NCBI GenBank assembly: GCA_907163375.1
Contig: CAJQUW010001420.1
Span: forward strand, 124,001-188,000
From: Prostheceraeus crozeri
Taxonomy: Eukaryota; Platyhelminthes; Polycladida; Euryleptidae
Reading direction: 5' to 3'
DNA: 64,000 bases
In this document: positions 10,808 to 22,384 of the stretch, in pieces
How positions within the stretch are numbered: the first letter of the stretch is position 1
Layout: each line of letters starts with the position of its first letter
Position numbers and translations under genes: made by a program
Notes under the pieces: generated by a model
The model's input: only the letters and a program-made list of their open reading frames with translations
Database searches by the model: none
What the model was told of the DNA's origin: nothing

Positions 10808-13800
10808 GTCTAATTCTGTGTGTAGTAGAATTTTCACCGATTCTCGTGAAGTTAATGATGCGACTGAATGTATGACTCGAACTGTCTGCTCGACTAGTCT
10901 GCGTGGTGGCAGTGAGTAAATTTCTAACGCATGCATTACTGCTTGGTTTTATTGCCAATTATTTACGCTTTCATTGGCATTGTCTACTTATATTTCGAAA
11001 TCTATGGTGTAATAATATAGGAATAATGGCAGTTTGTACATTGCCCTGTCGTCATTTTTCAATACTTATAGAATAGAAGTTGCTGCTAAGATCATAGACT
11101 TTTAAATTGCAGAAGAATGTTCTGATACAGGAAGTCTATGGATGTAGATGTACCGGTATATAAAATATGATAATTAGGTTTTTAGATGTCTTTCCAGGTT
11201 TATATTTTTTTAGATAAAACAATATTTCTTAGATATTTGAGCTGTATTAACATTACAAGAAATATCTATTTTACAATAGATATCGTGAACAACGAACTAT
11301 TCGGTCGCTATCTCCTCTCTGTGGTATGAACGGATGATTGCGATTGCGCGGTGCGCGTTTTTTCCTGTTTTTTTTTCTGTTTTTTCTGCGGTATAAGCGT
11401 TTCTTTTTCTTTTTTTTTTCCGTTACAATTCATGCATCACGCCCTTTTCAACCTCCTTTGGTTTTTGGTATTTGGTTTGGTTATTGGTTATTGACCTACC
11501 TGTTGCTTTCTTTTCTTTGGATTTTGTCCTAATGTTTTGATTCTCATTTGCTTCATATTGGCGATGCTGCTCTGCTGGCGATGAGTGCGCGAGCGATGTA
11601 TCGCCGATCCTGATTATTTCGCGAAGTCCGACTGATCTATCCGCCATTCCTCAGATATCTGTACTGTTACAAGCGTTGATTATACTTCTGCCATCCGCGA
11701 CCGGTCTCGATATACACTGCTTCAGCCCAACACCTTCTCGATACTATAAAAAATGCGTCATATCCTGCGTTGACGAGAAATGAGCTTTTCCCTGCCAGTG
11801 ATCAACCTGCCCGACGCTGCGATGGATGATGGGGAACCGCCACGCGCCGCTTTGTTGATCGGGGATACTCACGCGCGCCTTCTCTTGCGCTGACTCGTCA
11901 ACCGTGTTTGTCTCTAGCGCAGGACTGTGCCTCACTTCACCCGGTTTGTGTTCGCGAGTCCTCTTTCACTCATTTGCAGCCGCGTTGTTTTTTGTCTACG
12001 CGTTTCTCAGTTTTCATAGTCATGTCTGCACAGCTTTCGTTTTGGCTCTTTGAGTCGTTATTTATTGCTTCGATGTCTGTACGTTATCGGTTAAAATCGA
12101 TGATCTGCGTGACTTTTCAGTCGAGTCTGTGTGGTTTCGTATCAGCAGACAAAAGACGCAGCCGATGGTACTAACGGGCATATATGTTAGACATATATCC
12201 AACAGACAAGACGCGCCCTATGGTAGAAAGGAATTCCTTCAAATCGATATGATCCGGAACCTCGACGACAGCACCTTTTTAGTATGAATCCACTTGTCTC
12301 ATAGATGAGACGGAACCCCGTCGCAGCAATTTTTGAGATACACTGTTCAAAGAAGCTCCCTAACAATATCACTGGGATGCAGTAAATATCTGACTTTGGG
12401 TATAAATGTATTCGATTTCATGTGATAGAAGAGACCTGGGTATTGGAACTCGTCGTATGATAGTGGTTTCATGTATTCATGATGGTTAGAGACACAAAGA
12501 TCAGATGACGATTCGCCGATATCCTGTGAAATTTGCACAACATGGTTGCCGCTCGTCCTTACTGGTAAGAGTTCGTCACGATCCGTAATTGGTGTAATTT
12601 CAAATCCTTTGAAATGTATGTTGTGAAGATCAGGAGTGATTTCATTACACGATCTACAAATTTGTTAATCGCACTGTTCAATCCTGTTGAAAATGTAAGG
12701 TTGATTATCATTCGTGTGATCATCATTGTGTTCCTTTCTCAGCTTGTTTGTTGCACTGTTCATATGTACTGGATTTTTCTATGAATTATCATCATTGATG
12801 GATCAATGAGACATTCTGTTTGTCAGTTGTCATAATGGACTTGAATTGTTACATTTGCTGCCAATCAGTAGAATCGTAAATTACACGGATGTTAATTGTT
12901 GATAAGATCTCATAGGGGGACTTCGAATGTTCATCGATCTAATGCATTTCATATAAGTTCTACTATATGCTTGATGTTGTAATTCATAAGATATATGACG
13001 CACTCAGCCACTATTCTCCAGATAAATGGCGAATGAATTTCTGACCATCACCGGCAGATTCTTGGACATGACCCTCATCATGCGCATGCTACTTTGTATG
13101 AGGAAATTCGTGTGGAAAATGGCTGATTGTGATCTCCTCCACCTAGTCTCGTCAATGATGGGAATAGAAGCTGTGCAGGCATGCTAAGCGACGACTGATT
13201 GTGATGTTGATGGTTCATGAGTCGACGTTTGCTATAACAATCGAGTGTTCGACAGCGATCAATGGCTTACCGAAAGGTGGTCAATCGACGACCAGTGTCT
13301 GACAGCCATACTTTGCACACGATGATGGAATGCTTTGTAGGCAAATAAGCGCAAGTGTTAGACTGTCCTGATGAACTGTGTTTCCGATCTCTGAAGCGAT
13401 TCTCAAACATCCAGCTTTCAAAATACTTTTAAAGTTTTCTGAAGCTTTATTCACCGAAAAGCAAGTGGACCAAGTATACACGTAGAAATGCTCAAGTATC
13501 ATGAGTTAAAGGCAAGTTTTGTGATAAGCTGTTTTGATCATTAAAGTGATCGAAATAGCTCAACTACTGGCGGCATCTCTGATAGTATCATGGGTCGTGG
13601 TCGTATCTAACCTTGAAAAATTCGATTAAAGGCAAGTGATTTTTCTCTATTATTATGATCAATGTATTCTTCGTAGTGGATCAGGCAGCATGTGTGGTAT
13701 ATAAACCTGTGAAACTCTTGATATGCTCTCCTCTTCTACATCTTTGAAAGATTCGACCCTGGATCGATTGCTGATGTATTCGACGCTTTCCGTTCCTCTA

Positions 13801-14300
13801 ATGGAACAAATGAGCTCTTATCAAGATGACAAGTCAAAACCCTAAACGGAAAACTGAACAAATCGAATAAATGTTCATTAATTATCTATACTAATTTCCA
13901 ACCTCTTACTGGGTCTTACCCAAAACACTAATTTTCAGTAGGGGGAAAGTTTTATACATCACACATTGTCTGAAAAATGACAAAAATGTGTGTACATCCA
14001 CAAGCTGCATCGTAAAATATGATTTCAAAACTTATCGGAAATTAAAGTCATAGATTGATTATATCTAACAGTGTCGAATTAGTTTCTTTCAAAACAACTG
14101 GTTTCCTGACGTGCAATCGGCTTTTCGGAAGATATCATTATTACAATTGACGATACTGAAATGATGGTCTATATTTTCTAGTATTCAATCATTCTGTGAA
14201 ATGTGTTTCTTGATTTTTGTTCGTCTAGGCGCTGCGTTTGACTAATTGACCATGTAATTCTTAACAAACGCCTGACTGGGTTTTTGTTTTTTGGTCTAGT
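10808..14300. other. Long stretch without recognised gene
   Basis: The start (10808-10830) finishes the dispersed repeat interrupted by the Penelope-like element. Bases 11038-11122 repeat 385-470. A pyrimidine-rich tract, mostly T with C, lies at 11347-11423. Beyond this I see no coding region with family motifs, no transposon ends and no RNA gene. Open frames of 60-90 codons occur but are what chance gives. Confidence 0.4.
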
Positions 14301-14790
14301 TGGGTGGTGGAGTACAATCATTCATTGAGTAGAATCGACCAGTGTCTGTTGGTGGTGAGGCGGCACCCTCTCCCTCCCTCCCCACTTCAGACTGTGTGTG
14401 TGGTGTGCTGTGCGGATGGGGGGAGGGATGTGGGGTCGTGTGGGGTTTCACGCAGTTGTTATGAGGTGGTGAGCTGCGGAGGTGTGTGTGCTTTTACGTC
14501 TTGTCATTTCTAGGGGGGGGTTTGTGATGTGTGTCACTGTTTATTGTGGTTATGTTTCTTTGGTACAGAGAGGCTTAGGTTGTGGGTTCCATCAAAAAAT
14601 TGTGGCGGATAATTTGGGTAGTGTGGAATATTGGGTTCATCTGAGCATTATATCTGGTGTTGGGAGTGGGGTTCTCTCGCGGGGTTGGTGGGTGTTTGTG
14701 GGTGGGTTGTGTGTCATCGTGTGTCTACTCCTACACTATTGATGCGCTGGTTGTCTGTGGTCGTGAGTGGGTAGTGCGCTCCTGTCATGG
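14300..14790. repeat. GT-rich low-complexity tract
   Basis: The plus strand is strikingly rich in G and T (for example tgtgtgtggtgtgctgtg and a run of eight G), with a short pyrimidine block cctctccctccctcccc at 14369-14385. Several G runs could stack into quadruplexes. The open frames here (69 and 86 codons) are products of the skewed composition. Confidence 0.6.
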
Positions 14791-15289
14791 TGTGAATCCC
14801 TGTGTGGACGGTGGTTACAGTCTCCCGCGCCGCTGAATGGGTCTAGATGATGTTGTTCACATATGGTGCAGTTGCAATCAAGTTCATATTGCTCATCTTG
14901 TCAGAAACTCCTTTTCTATCGTGTCACTCAAGGCTGCCGTTCTATCATACATTATTTGCCAGCGTCGACTTTAGAATAGTTCGCGATTATCTTTTATCCT
15001 CTCAATCAAATGTCTCTCCTCTATGGTTGGTGTTTCGGGGACTTCTCCTGGTTGCATTCAAGCTAACGCGGTCCCATCTGGGTGATGCAGTGATTTTTGT
15101 GGTATCATTCCAGATTTGCTGCTGCGAATCATTGGAAGATCACGTGGTGTCTACCTTTGACATTGATTAATTACCCGTTTGTCCATTCTCTTGTGTGATA
15201 TTTGTGCTTTTCTGGTCATGTATCGGAATCAAGGAGCAACAGTTGAAGCGATTACTATCTGTGCTAATGTGAACTGTCAATGGCACCAC
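14791..15289. other. Non-coding, 3' side of Crypton 2
   Basis: No gene is recognised. As Cryptons lack terminal inverted repeats, the 3' limit of Crypton 2 cannot be placed within this stretch. Confidence 0.35.
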
Positions 15290-16683
15290 TTAATTTGAGG
15301 GTCCTTTGTTGATGATTGTAACATGCGAATTTTCATGGAAATTAAATGAAAATGTATTGTTCCTTTCACTCGCTTGCATGTTACTGATCGATTGATTGTC
15401 AATCACGACACTGGTGCTGTAGTTGTGAATTTCTGAAATTCGTTTGTAGTTTCTCACGCCGGTGGTGGTGCGATGACCAGTGCGACTCATAATGAGCTGC
15501 TCATCAATACCTTGGTCGAAAAGACGTGTAGCGCAGGTCGCTCGAAGACTGTGATTTGTCTTGTGTCCCTGAATCCCAGCTTTCATACATAGTCGACCGA
15601 CTGTTTTCCCCAGAACATTATGTCCGATAGGTAAATTCTTGTACCATGCAGATTAGAGATTGGGGTCAAGTAGAAAACGTCAGATTGAATGTCATTTCTC
15701 TTCTGGAGATATTTCATTAGCAGAAAGGCATGGGATCGTGACGGATTAGTAACAGAATATTGATCTACATGATTAACAACTTTAGGATCCACTTTACGAT
15801 ATTTGAGTCCACCGTTATTGGTCTTCGAAACATTTTCGGAGTATCTTAAAGTATAATATGGCTGTGTCTCACTCGGGTTAATAATTGAAATTTGGGATAA
15901 TGTCAACGTTCTGTGCTCCTTTCCACTTCTTAAGGCGAAGTGTAGTCCATTAAGGTACAGCAAGGTGTCAATTAGTGTCTGAGGACTGCTGTCCCCTAAA
16001 AGACCTCTGGACCACAGAATTTCTTCTTCGTCACTGGAAATCACTTCCGCTTGTCTTCTGTGGCATCCAATCCCCGCAGAAGCCGATTCTTTGCAAGTCA
16101 TGTCTAAGACATTTTGAAAATGTCGAAATTCTGTATCTTTGAATAAGTTCATTTCATTTTTGTTTTCATAAAAGGAGGCATTGATTCCGGCAGTAATGGA
16201 TACTAACGTGTTCCGGGGGTACCAATCGCCATTTTTCTTTCGTATTTCGTAGATGAACTTAGAAAGCCAATAGTTAATCGAATTTCTTCGGCAGTGTAGT
16301 AAATCATGAAATTCACGTGGGAAGGGATGGAAATTAGATTCGTCAATTAGCAGATGTCTATCATAAGCCCAGGTATTATATAAGTTTACTGCCCACTTAT
16401 TGCGGTTCTTCGTTCCTTCGGGTACTTGTTCTAAAGCTCTCTTTTCTAATTGTTGATCGCTTACTGGTTCTGCAAATCGTTTTCTTTTTCTATCTGACCC
16501 TAATGTTGGTGCAAGCTCTTCATTCGCTGTAGTGGATGTGGTTGGGTTCAATTGAATGTTTTCATTTTCATCAATTTTTAGAATCTGATTGATTTCTTCT
16601 ATAGTTAGTCCAGAAATCATGTTGTCTGGAAATCTCGAGAAGTCGATTACTGGCCACTGATCCATATCAAGCTCCAGATACAA
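15290..16683 (-). pseudogene. Crypton tyrosine recombinase, copy 2, nearly intact
   Basis: A coding region of about 460 residues on the minus strand, likely starting at the MDQWPVIDF methionine just inside 16683. The N-terminal part holds RKRKR, a possible nuclear signal, then the helical segment WAVNLYNTWAYDRHLL and LHFALRSGKEHRTL with the first catalytic arginine. The C-terminal part has NHSLRATCATRLF (HxxR), MSRTGHRTTTGVRNYKR (second histidine and tyrosine) and a tail FSFNFHENSHVTI. All five expected residues of a tyrosine recombinase are visible. The two halves are in different frames, with one frame change near 15.65 kb; otherwise it is open throughout, so it is the youngest of the three Cryptons here. 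Tyrosine recombinases act by cutting and rejoining through a covalent phosphotyrosine. The family is certain; whether another copy in the genome is intact cannot be judged. Confidence 0.9.
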
Positions 16684-16887
16684 ATGTCAAATTGCTGCAA
16701 TGGCATTATTTCATATTTGAGATAATGTTTATAACTACCATGATAGCTACCATGATACATTGATATCATCATTCTTAATGATGAAAATTCTATGCATTGA
16801 CTCAAACTCTACAGATATCATTTCCAGGTTTTTTATGTCAAAATAAAAACCTGATTTTTGTGGCATAGCAATTTCATATTTTATAAT

Positions 16888-16987
16888 AGTTAAAATGTGT
16901 TTTCTAGGTCATTAAAAGACATAAAAACCTCTGGCCTACGGCCTTCGGTTTTTATAGCTTTAATGACCAAGAAAACACATTTTAACT
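16888..16987. repeat. Hairpin upstream of Crypton 2
   Basis: Arms 16888-16935 and 16940-16987 pair around ggcctacggcc. The outer ends read agttaaaatgtgttttct and aagaaaacacattttaact. It lies 200 bases before the Crypton 2 start, in mirror position to the hairpins before Crypton 1. Confidence 0.8.
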
Positions 16988-17006
16988 AGGTATTACATAA
17001 ATAGAC

Positions 17007-17850
17007 AATGGAAATACCACATGAGATTTATCGGAAAGTAATGAACAAATCGTCGGCCGCTAACGCATACTCTTATAGTCCGGCAGCCAGACCGAGTTTC
17101 TGCAGGGAACGAGGCCGAAAGTGAGACTTTCACAGAATGATGTACACCCTATGCCTACTGCGAATCGGCACGTCTGCCGAGTTCTAGTGAGTTCCTCTTC
17201 TTGTCTGACAAGATCAAAGAAAAACACATGTAATTCCAATGGGATGCAGATTGCAGTTTTTGGCTGAAATGAAATTTTGTAAGTTTTCTCTGATTAAACG
17301 AAAAGTACTGAGCCCAGAGTCATAATTTTTGGTATGAAATGTCTTCAGGTCATTTCCTATTATGCACATGTGCTTTTATCATGCATTGAATCGGCAATGT
17401 ATGTGAGAATGTGGTTGAAAGTGGATAATGTTGCTCACAATGTTTGTGTTTGCCGACATTATGAGGCTCGCCAAATCTAAATGTGTCTAGCTTTATAGAC
17501 AGAGGTGCATGAAAATGAAAGGAGATGACTTGAAGACATTCCATGCCAAAAATTATGACTCTGGGCTCAGTACTTTTCGTTTAATCAGAGAAAACTTACA
17601 AAATTTCATTTCAGCCAAAAACTGCAATCTGCATCCCATTGGAATTACATGTGTTTTTCTTTGATCTTGTCAGACAAGAAGAGGAACTCACTAGAACTCG
17701 GCAGACGTGCCGATTCGCAGTAGGCATAGGGTGTACATCATTCTGTGAAAGTCTCACTTTCGGCCTCGTTCCCTGCAGAAACTCGGTCTGGCTGCCGGAC
17801 TATTATTTGTACATTACTTACCTTGAAATCTCATATGGTATTCCTACATT
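17007..17850. repeat. Second copy of the 6.5-kb hairpin, interrupted
   Basis: The left arm (ggaaataccacatgag onward, 17007-17065) and right arm (tttgtacattacttacc to tatggtattcc, 17805-17850) match 6507-6621. Between them sits the inverted-repeat element 17076-17802. Confidence 0.78.
17076..17802. mobile_element. Inverted-repeat element with 283-bp arms, TTA duplication
   Basis: Arms 17076-17358 and 17521-17802 are reverse complements with only a handful of differences, beginning tagtccggcagccagacc. The 162-base spacer has no coding motif. TTA flanks both ends (17073-17075 and 17803-17805), and comparison with the empty hairpin at 6507-6621 supports a three-base duplication. A three-base TWA duplication is typical of PIF/Harbinger elements, so this may be a Harbinger-type MITE, but the terminal bases alone do not prove it. 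Confidence 0.75.
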
Positions 17851-17929
17851 GTTCTTTTATCTATGCTACAACAATGGATGCAGATTTCTATGCACTGGCT
17901 TTGTAGATTTCTAGCACATAAAGTTACAA

Positions 17930-18440
17930 CCACGGAATTGTACAGTTCGCCTTTTCTTCTGTTTGACTAGAAGGGAAACATTGGAACATGTAACGTGAAT
18001 GAAATGGCACAATCTGCTGACTAAATACCATAGCAATCGAACAATGAGCAGCCAGTTCAACATTAAACACGCCAAATTGTGCGAATTTTTAGTGACTGTT
18101 ATCAACCGGATCACACAGCAAAGTGACACAGACGATGTCAAGTTCTACAGAGAAGTTTGTGAACGTTTTTTCGTGCGCCTGCTAACTTTTTTGAAATGAT
18201 CGGAGGGCCCAACATTATTGAGAAAACTTTTGGGCAATGATCTGAATTCTTCGAATCTGAAGGAGTCGTGGCGATCGGAGCATTTTGAAGGAATTCAGAG
18301 CAATCCGCAAGCGACGCACGACTATTTCTCCGATCTCTGTAAGGTACTAAAAGTTTCTTTTTGCCCACTTATTTAGTTCCTGCATGTGCCATCTGTTGGA
18401 ATCAGTTTGCACTTCTAGCAAAGTGATACGATTATACAAT
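17930..18440 (-). repeat. Dispersed repeat, uninterrupted copy (empty site)
   Basis: Reverse-complement partner of 8400-8890 plus 10796-10830. It runs across the position where the Penelope-like element sits in the other copy, reading gaaaaggcgaactgtacaat on its minus strand against gaaaagacaacctgtctaat at the joined flanks. Confidence 0.82.
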
Positions 18441-18462
18441 CTAATTCTGTGAATCTATCAGT

Positions 18463-18720
18463 CTAATCTGTCTGACTGTCAACGAATTCATGAACGCATA
18501 GAAATCTGATCTTATAGCATCTTTCAAATAGTATTAAAGCATCCCTTTCATTGCTATATCTTGAGCATACAACATTGAACTGATAGATATCTTCATTCTC
18601 TTCTTGATCACATAATTTACAAACACAATCTTTATATGTGTTACTATGTTTAGGTTCCAACTTCTACTGCCAGTGTGTGATTTCCAGTTCTTAGTTTATC
18701 GATTTTGGATTTATCTCTGC
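18463..18720 (-). pseudogene. C-terminal zinc-finger end of the split LINE
   Basis: Minus-strand sequence SKIDKLRTGNHTLAVEVG, then CVCKLCDQEENEDIYQF and VVCSRYSNERDAL, is the terminal region that many endonuclease-type LINEs carry after the reverse transcriptase. It continues the element seen above 20040 and is cut off from it by the RTE insertion. A frame change lies between the two quoted blocks. Confidence 0.75.
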
Positions 18721-18734
18721 TATCCATTATGACT

Positions 18735-20040
18735 TACTGACTTAAATCCCGTCCGACGAAGATCAGGTAGGGTCCCATAGTGCATGTCCATAATTCCTCC
18801 ATGATTGGCGTTCTCTTGCAAGACGGGTCATTGCAGCAGATGAGGTTGTTGTGTTTGCCGCTCTGAGTTGCTGCCACCATCCAATTCGTGGTCTTCCTCT
18901 TGGTTTCTTTCCGTGGACTCTCCCGTAAAGCATCTGTCGGGGCAACCTCTCTTCTCGCATCCGTTCTACGTGCCCAAACCATCTTCGCTGGATGTCTTGC
19001 ACTCTATCCACGATGTTTCCTTTCATGTGTGCCATCTCTCTCACTCTTTGATTAGAAATTCTTTGCTGCCAGGCAATTCCGAGAATTCTTCTCAGGCAAT
19101 ACATTTCGAATACGAGTAGCTTCTTCTTTTCTCTCTCTTTCATGATCCAGCAATCCGACCCATACAATACTGTTTGGAAGACTATGGCTTTCAGGAGTCG
19201 CATCTTCAGTTGGAGGGTGATGGACCTGTCCTTTCATATCTTCGTGAGCTTGCGAAAAGCCACCAAACCCAGGGACGTTCGCTCTTCAATTTGCTTGAAG
19301 GTATCTCGCTCTGTGGTGAAGGAAACACCGAGATACTTGAAACAGTCGACTTGTTCGATTCTTCCGGATTGGAGAACTATGCTTATGTCTTCAGCCCTTC
19401 TACCAATTTTCATGACTTTCTTTTTTGACGCGTTGATTGACATCTTCAATCTTGAGCAGCTCCTTTCCACACTAATTGCCATTTCTTGCAAGTGATCGAC
19501 CGATTCCGCAAGGAGCACGATGTCATCCGCATATCCTAAGTTTGTGACCTTCACGCCAGCTATGCTTACTCCAAAATTTTCAAGACCTTCCAGTGCCAGA
19601 CTAATAACCGCTTCCAGGAAAAGGTTGAAGAGGTGCGGGGGAAAGGGCATCCTTGAAAGACACCTCTTCGAGTAGGGAATTCATCGGTTGTCAATAGCCC
19701 CTTCCGCACGCTGGCACTTGTTGAGTTGTCAATATGGGTTAAGAGCCTAATAAAATCTTCTTCAAATCCGTAGTAGCTGAGCACTTCCTCTAGCGCTTTT
19801 CTCCAGACTGATTCAAAAGCCTGTTTGAAATCTATAAACAAACAGTAAAAGTCCTTGTTCACTTCTCACATTTTTTTCCGCAATTTGTGAGAAAGCAAAA
19901 ATCTGATCAGTGGTTCCTCTAGAAGGTCCGAAGCCTGCTTGTTCCTCTGTGAGTATTTCTTCTTCTCTGCTGCGCATTCTCATTTGCATGATTTTTGCCA
20001 GTATTCTGTATGCATGGGGCAAAAGGCTTTCCATTATATA
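18735..20040 (-). mobile_element. RTE-type LINE inserted in the older LINE, 5'-truncated
   Basis: It begins inside the finger domain of a reverse transcriptase (SLLPHAYRILAKIMQMRMR) and ends with a short tail containing tcagtaagtca, a weak version of the short repeat tails of RTE elements. The upstream neighbour CELKPYI and downstream SKIDKLRTGN belong to the older LINE, so the junctions lie near 20040 and 18735. Same orientation as the host element. Confidence 0.8.
18763..20040 (-). pseudogene. RTE-type reverse transcriptase, decayed
   Basis: Blocks in order: LTEEQAGFGPSRGTTDQIF, then LFIDFKQAFESVWRKAL with catalytic DFKQAF, then RRGVFQGCP, then GYADDIVLLAES, then CFKYLGVSF, then VLYGSDCWIMKE and RRILGIAWQQRISNQRVREM, and finally RRWFGHVERM with KKPRGRPRIGWW. 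The last two are hallmarks of the RTE/BovB-like C-terminus. The blocks fall in at least four different frames, so the copy is dead on arrival or decayed since. Confidence 0.85.
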
Positions 20041-20202
20041 AGGTTTTAATTCACATTGAAATCTACAAAGTTCTAAATATTTCAATCCTTTATTACTGTG
20101 CATAGCAATCTTTTCGGAAATATCCAATTAGCACAATATTTATTAATTTCTTAATATCTCTATTGTATTCCAAGCTATGTGCTGCTGTGAAATGGACTTC
20201 AG

Positions 20203-21695
20203 TTAAGAAACTTTTGCATACCATGTATTTCGATAAGATATATTATCTATGTCACATTTAATGTTCTTAACAATTCGTGCAATTAGTCTTTTGTCCTCAC
20301 TGTTATTTAATTTGATGAAAAAATTCATAGGAGACTTATAACAATAATATTCAATCGGTTTGATACCAAACTCACCGATAATGCAATAATTAGGAGTATC
20401 CATCCTCAAATGATAATACCTTTTATAAAATTGCATAATGCGATTAAAATCGGTTAATTTTTTATCGAAGAATAGTTCTCTGCCATATTTCATTTTTGAA
20501 AGCGCTGGCATTTCAAATGTTGCATTGAGGATCCCACCATCAACTGAATTGAATTCCTTTAAAGTTTTGGCAGTTGCATATGAAGATGACTTTCCTTTCT
20601 TGGTTTGCTCTTCTATGTGTTTCCTATCATTTTTAGCAAACCAAAAACGCAAGTATTTGTATTCATCTACAACTTCAACTGCGGGTATATTATCATCCAA
20701 AATAACAACCTTGTCATATTTTTGCTTGTCCCTAAAAGTCATTATTTTTGTTTTGTCCTAATTTATTTTTAAACTATTCATATTACAAAACTTATGGAGA
20801 AGCCTAATTTGTTAGATAATTCCGGTCTACGTTTCACTCAACAGTAGAATATCGTCTGCATAAATAAGTGCCGCTAATTTTGAGTCGCCTATCTTTATTG
20901 GATCAAAACAATCGATATCATGATACAAGTCTGTCAAAATATCATTGATATATATGCAAAATGGAGCAGGTGATAAGCTATCTCCTTGTGGGACACCATT
21001 TTCCATCTGAAATTCTTCACTTTCTTTTCTGTCAAATAAAATTTTGTAAGTTTTTTTATGATATTTTCCAATAATGAAAGATAGCTAACGCCATGCAAAA
21101 TGACCTTCGATTTGTCAATCAGTCTGTTTTGTGGAATCAAATCAAATGCTTTAGATGAATCGGCAAAGCATGTGTATTGTGATATTTTGTCATTTTTGTA
21201 TATTTGTATCATTCTTTTAAAATCCAGATGCTATCAATCGTAGAATGTTCTTTTCGAAACCCTGTTTGTGATTCATACAATAATTCATACTTCTCAATCC
21301 AGTCATTTAATCTATCGTTTAATATTCGCGTTAGTAGTTTTTCAATGCATGAAAACAAATTGAGACATCTATAAGAGTCAGCTTCATTTCTATTACCCTT
21401 TTAAAAAATAGGGGTAATCCAGCTGCCATGAGATATCATGGTCATTCAGTACTTGATTATATAAGGTATACAGAATTTGTGCTTGATTCATGTCATTCTT
21501 TAGCATTTCATATACAATTTCATCTGGACCACTGGATTTGGAGGATTTTGAATAATTAATTGCATTTTCCACTTCTGTTATTGGTGTTATTGGTTTCCAC
21601 TTCTGTTCTAATGGCTTTTGATTTGCAAATATATATGTAAATGTTTTAAATTTCATTGTCTCTCTTTTGAATATTATCTTTAAATGATATAACAT
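20203..21695 (-). pseudogene. LINE reverse transcriptase, decayed
   Basis: The finger region reads EVENAINYSKSSKSSGPDEI, the palm has FADSSKAFDLIPQNRL and the catalytic YADDILLLSE near 20.85-20.88 kb, and GVPQG-type sequence lies near 20.98 kb. The thumb and following domain run open for 179 codons from 20742 to 20203 (YKYLRFWFAK, RELFFDKKL, YHLRMDTPNY). At least three frame changes separate these parts. The enzyme would prime DNA synthesis on the nicked chromosome from its own RNA. The relatively long open thumb suggests moderate age. Confidence 0.82.
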
Positions 21696-22384
21696 TTAGG
21701 GTAGTTTTATACTTATTGTTCTCGTGAGATTTATTTTTATTAAGCAATTCCAAATCTTTGACGTCATTCTTTGCTTTGGCTGCTTGTAATTCCTTTAGCT
21801 CTAGTTGCTGTAATATCCTTCTTTCCATTTCAATATTCTTGTTAAGTTCCCTTTTCGTTTGTAATAGTAAACGTATATTTTGTTCAGATTAATCATTATT
21901 ATATACTTCAACATTTTGTTTATGTGATTTTCTGAGAATTCTTGTATCTTCAGAATATATTGGCTGGCTGTTAGATGTCATCGTAGTACGTAATGATTCC
22001 ATATTAATGTTAACAATTTTATCACATAAGTATATCTGATTTATTTATCTATTTGTCCTTCATATCTTCCAAGTTTAAAACCTTTTTCTGAAACCTTTTT
22101 CACGATATTTTTCCAAATTTCTCTCAGTTCTCCATCTGAAGGGGATGATACGTTTCTTAAGATCCTTTTGAAATATGCTTCACATATTTACTGCTTTATG
22201 TGGTGCTGGTTTTAGAAGTATTATTACACCAATTTTTATTGGTCCATGGTGGCATACAATTGCGGCTCCATTATTTTGAAGGCTTGTATGTTCTTCAGTA
22301 TAGATTCCGAAAGTATTAAATGGTCTATGACTGACTTATAGCATTTATCATTTTGAAGCCTGCAAAATGTATGTTTTCTCTCTC

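Larger units (their letters stand above)
18463..22375 (-). mobile_element. LINE (non-LTR retrotransposon), split by a second LINE
   Basis: Minus-strand order from 22375 down: end of an AP-type endonuclease (YKSVIDHLILSES, near 22.3 kb), a linker (SDGELREIWKNIVKKVSEK), reverse transcriptase, thumb region, then after the RTE insertion the C-terminal stretch SKIDKLRTGNHTLAVEVG and a cysteine cluster. The 5' part before the endonuclease end is missing or unrecognised. Removing the 1.3-kb insertion leaves about 2.6 kb. The endonuclease plus terminal zinc finger and the SGPDEIVYEMLK finger motif point to the large endonuclease-bearing LINE groups; I cannot name the clade. Confidence 0.82.

Noticed and set aside
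14304-14742. Two overlapping open frames of 69 and 86 codons, cysteine- and valine-rich
   Set aside because: The composition follows from the GT-rich tract (TGT, GTG, GGT codons); no motif.
17999-18199. An open frame (NRTMSSQF) conserved between the two copies of the dispersed repeat at 8.7 and 18.0 kb
   Set aside because: Most differences between the copies change the amino acid and one copy has a stop, so there is no sign of protein-level selection.
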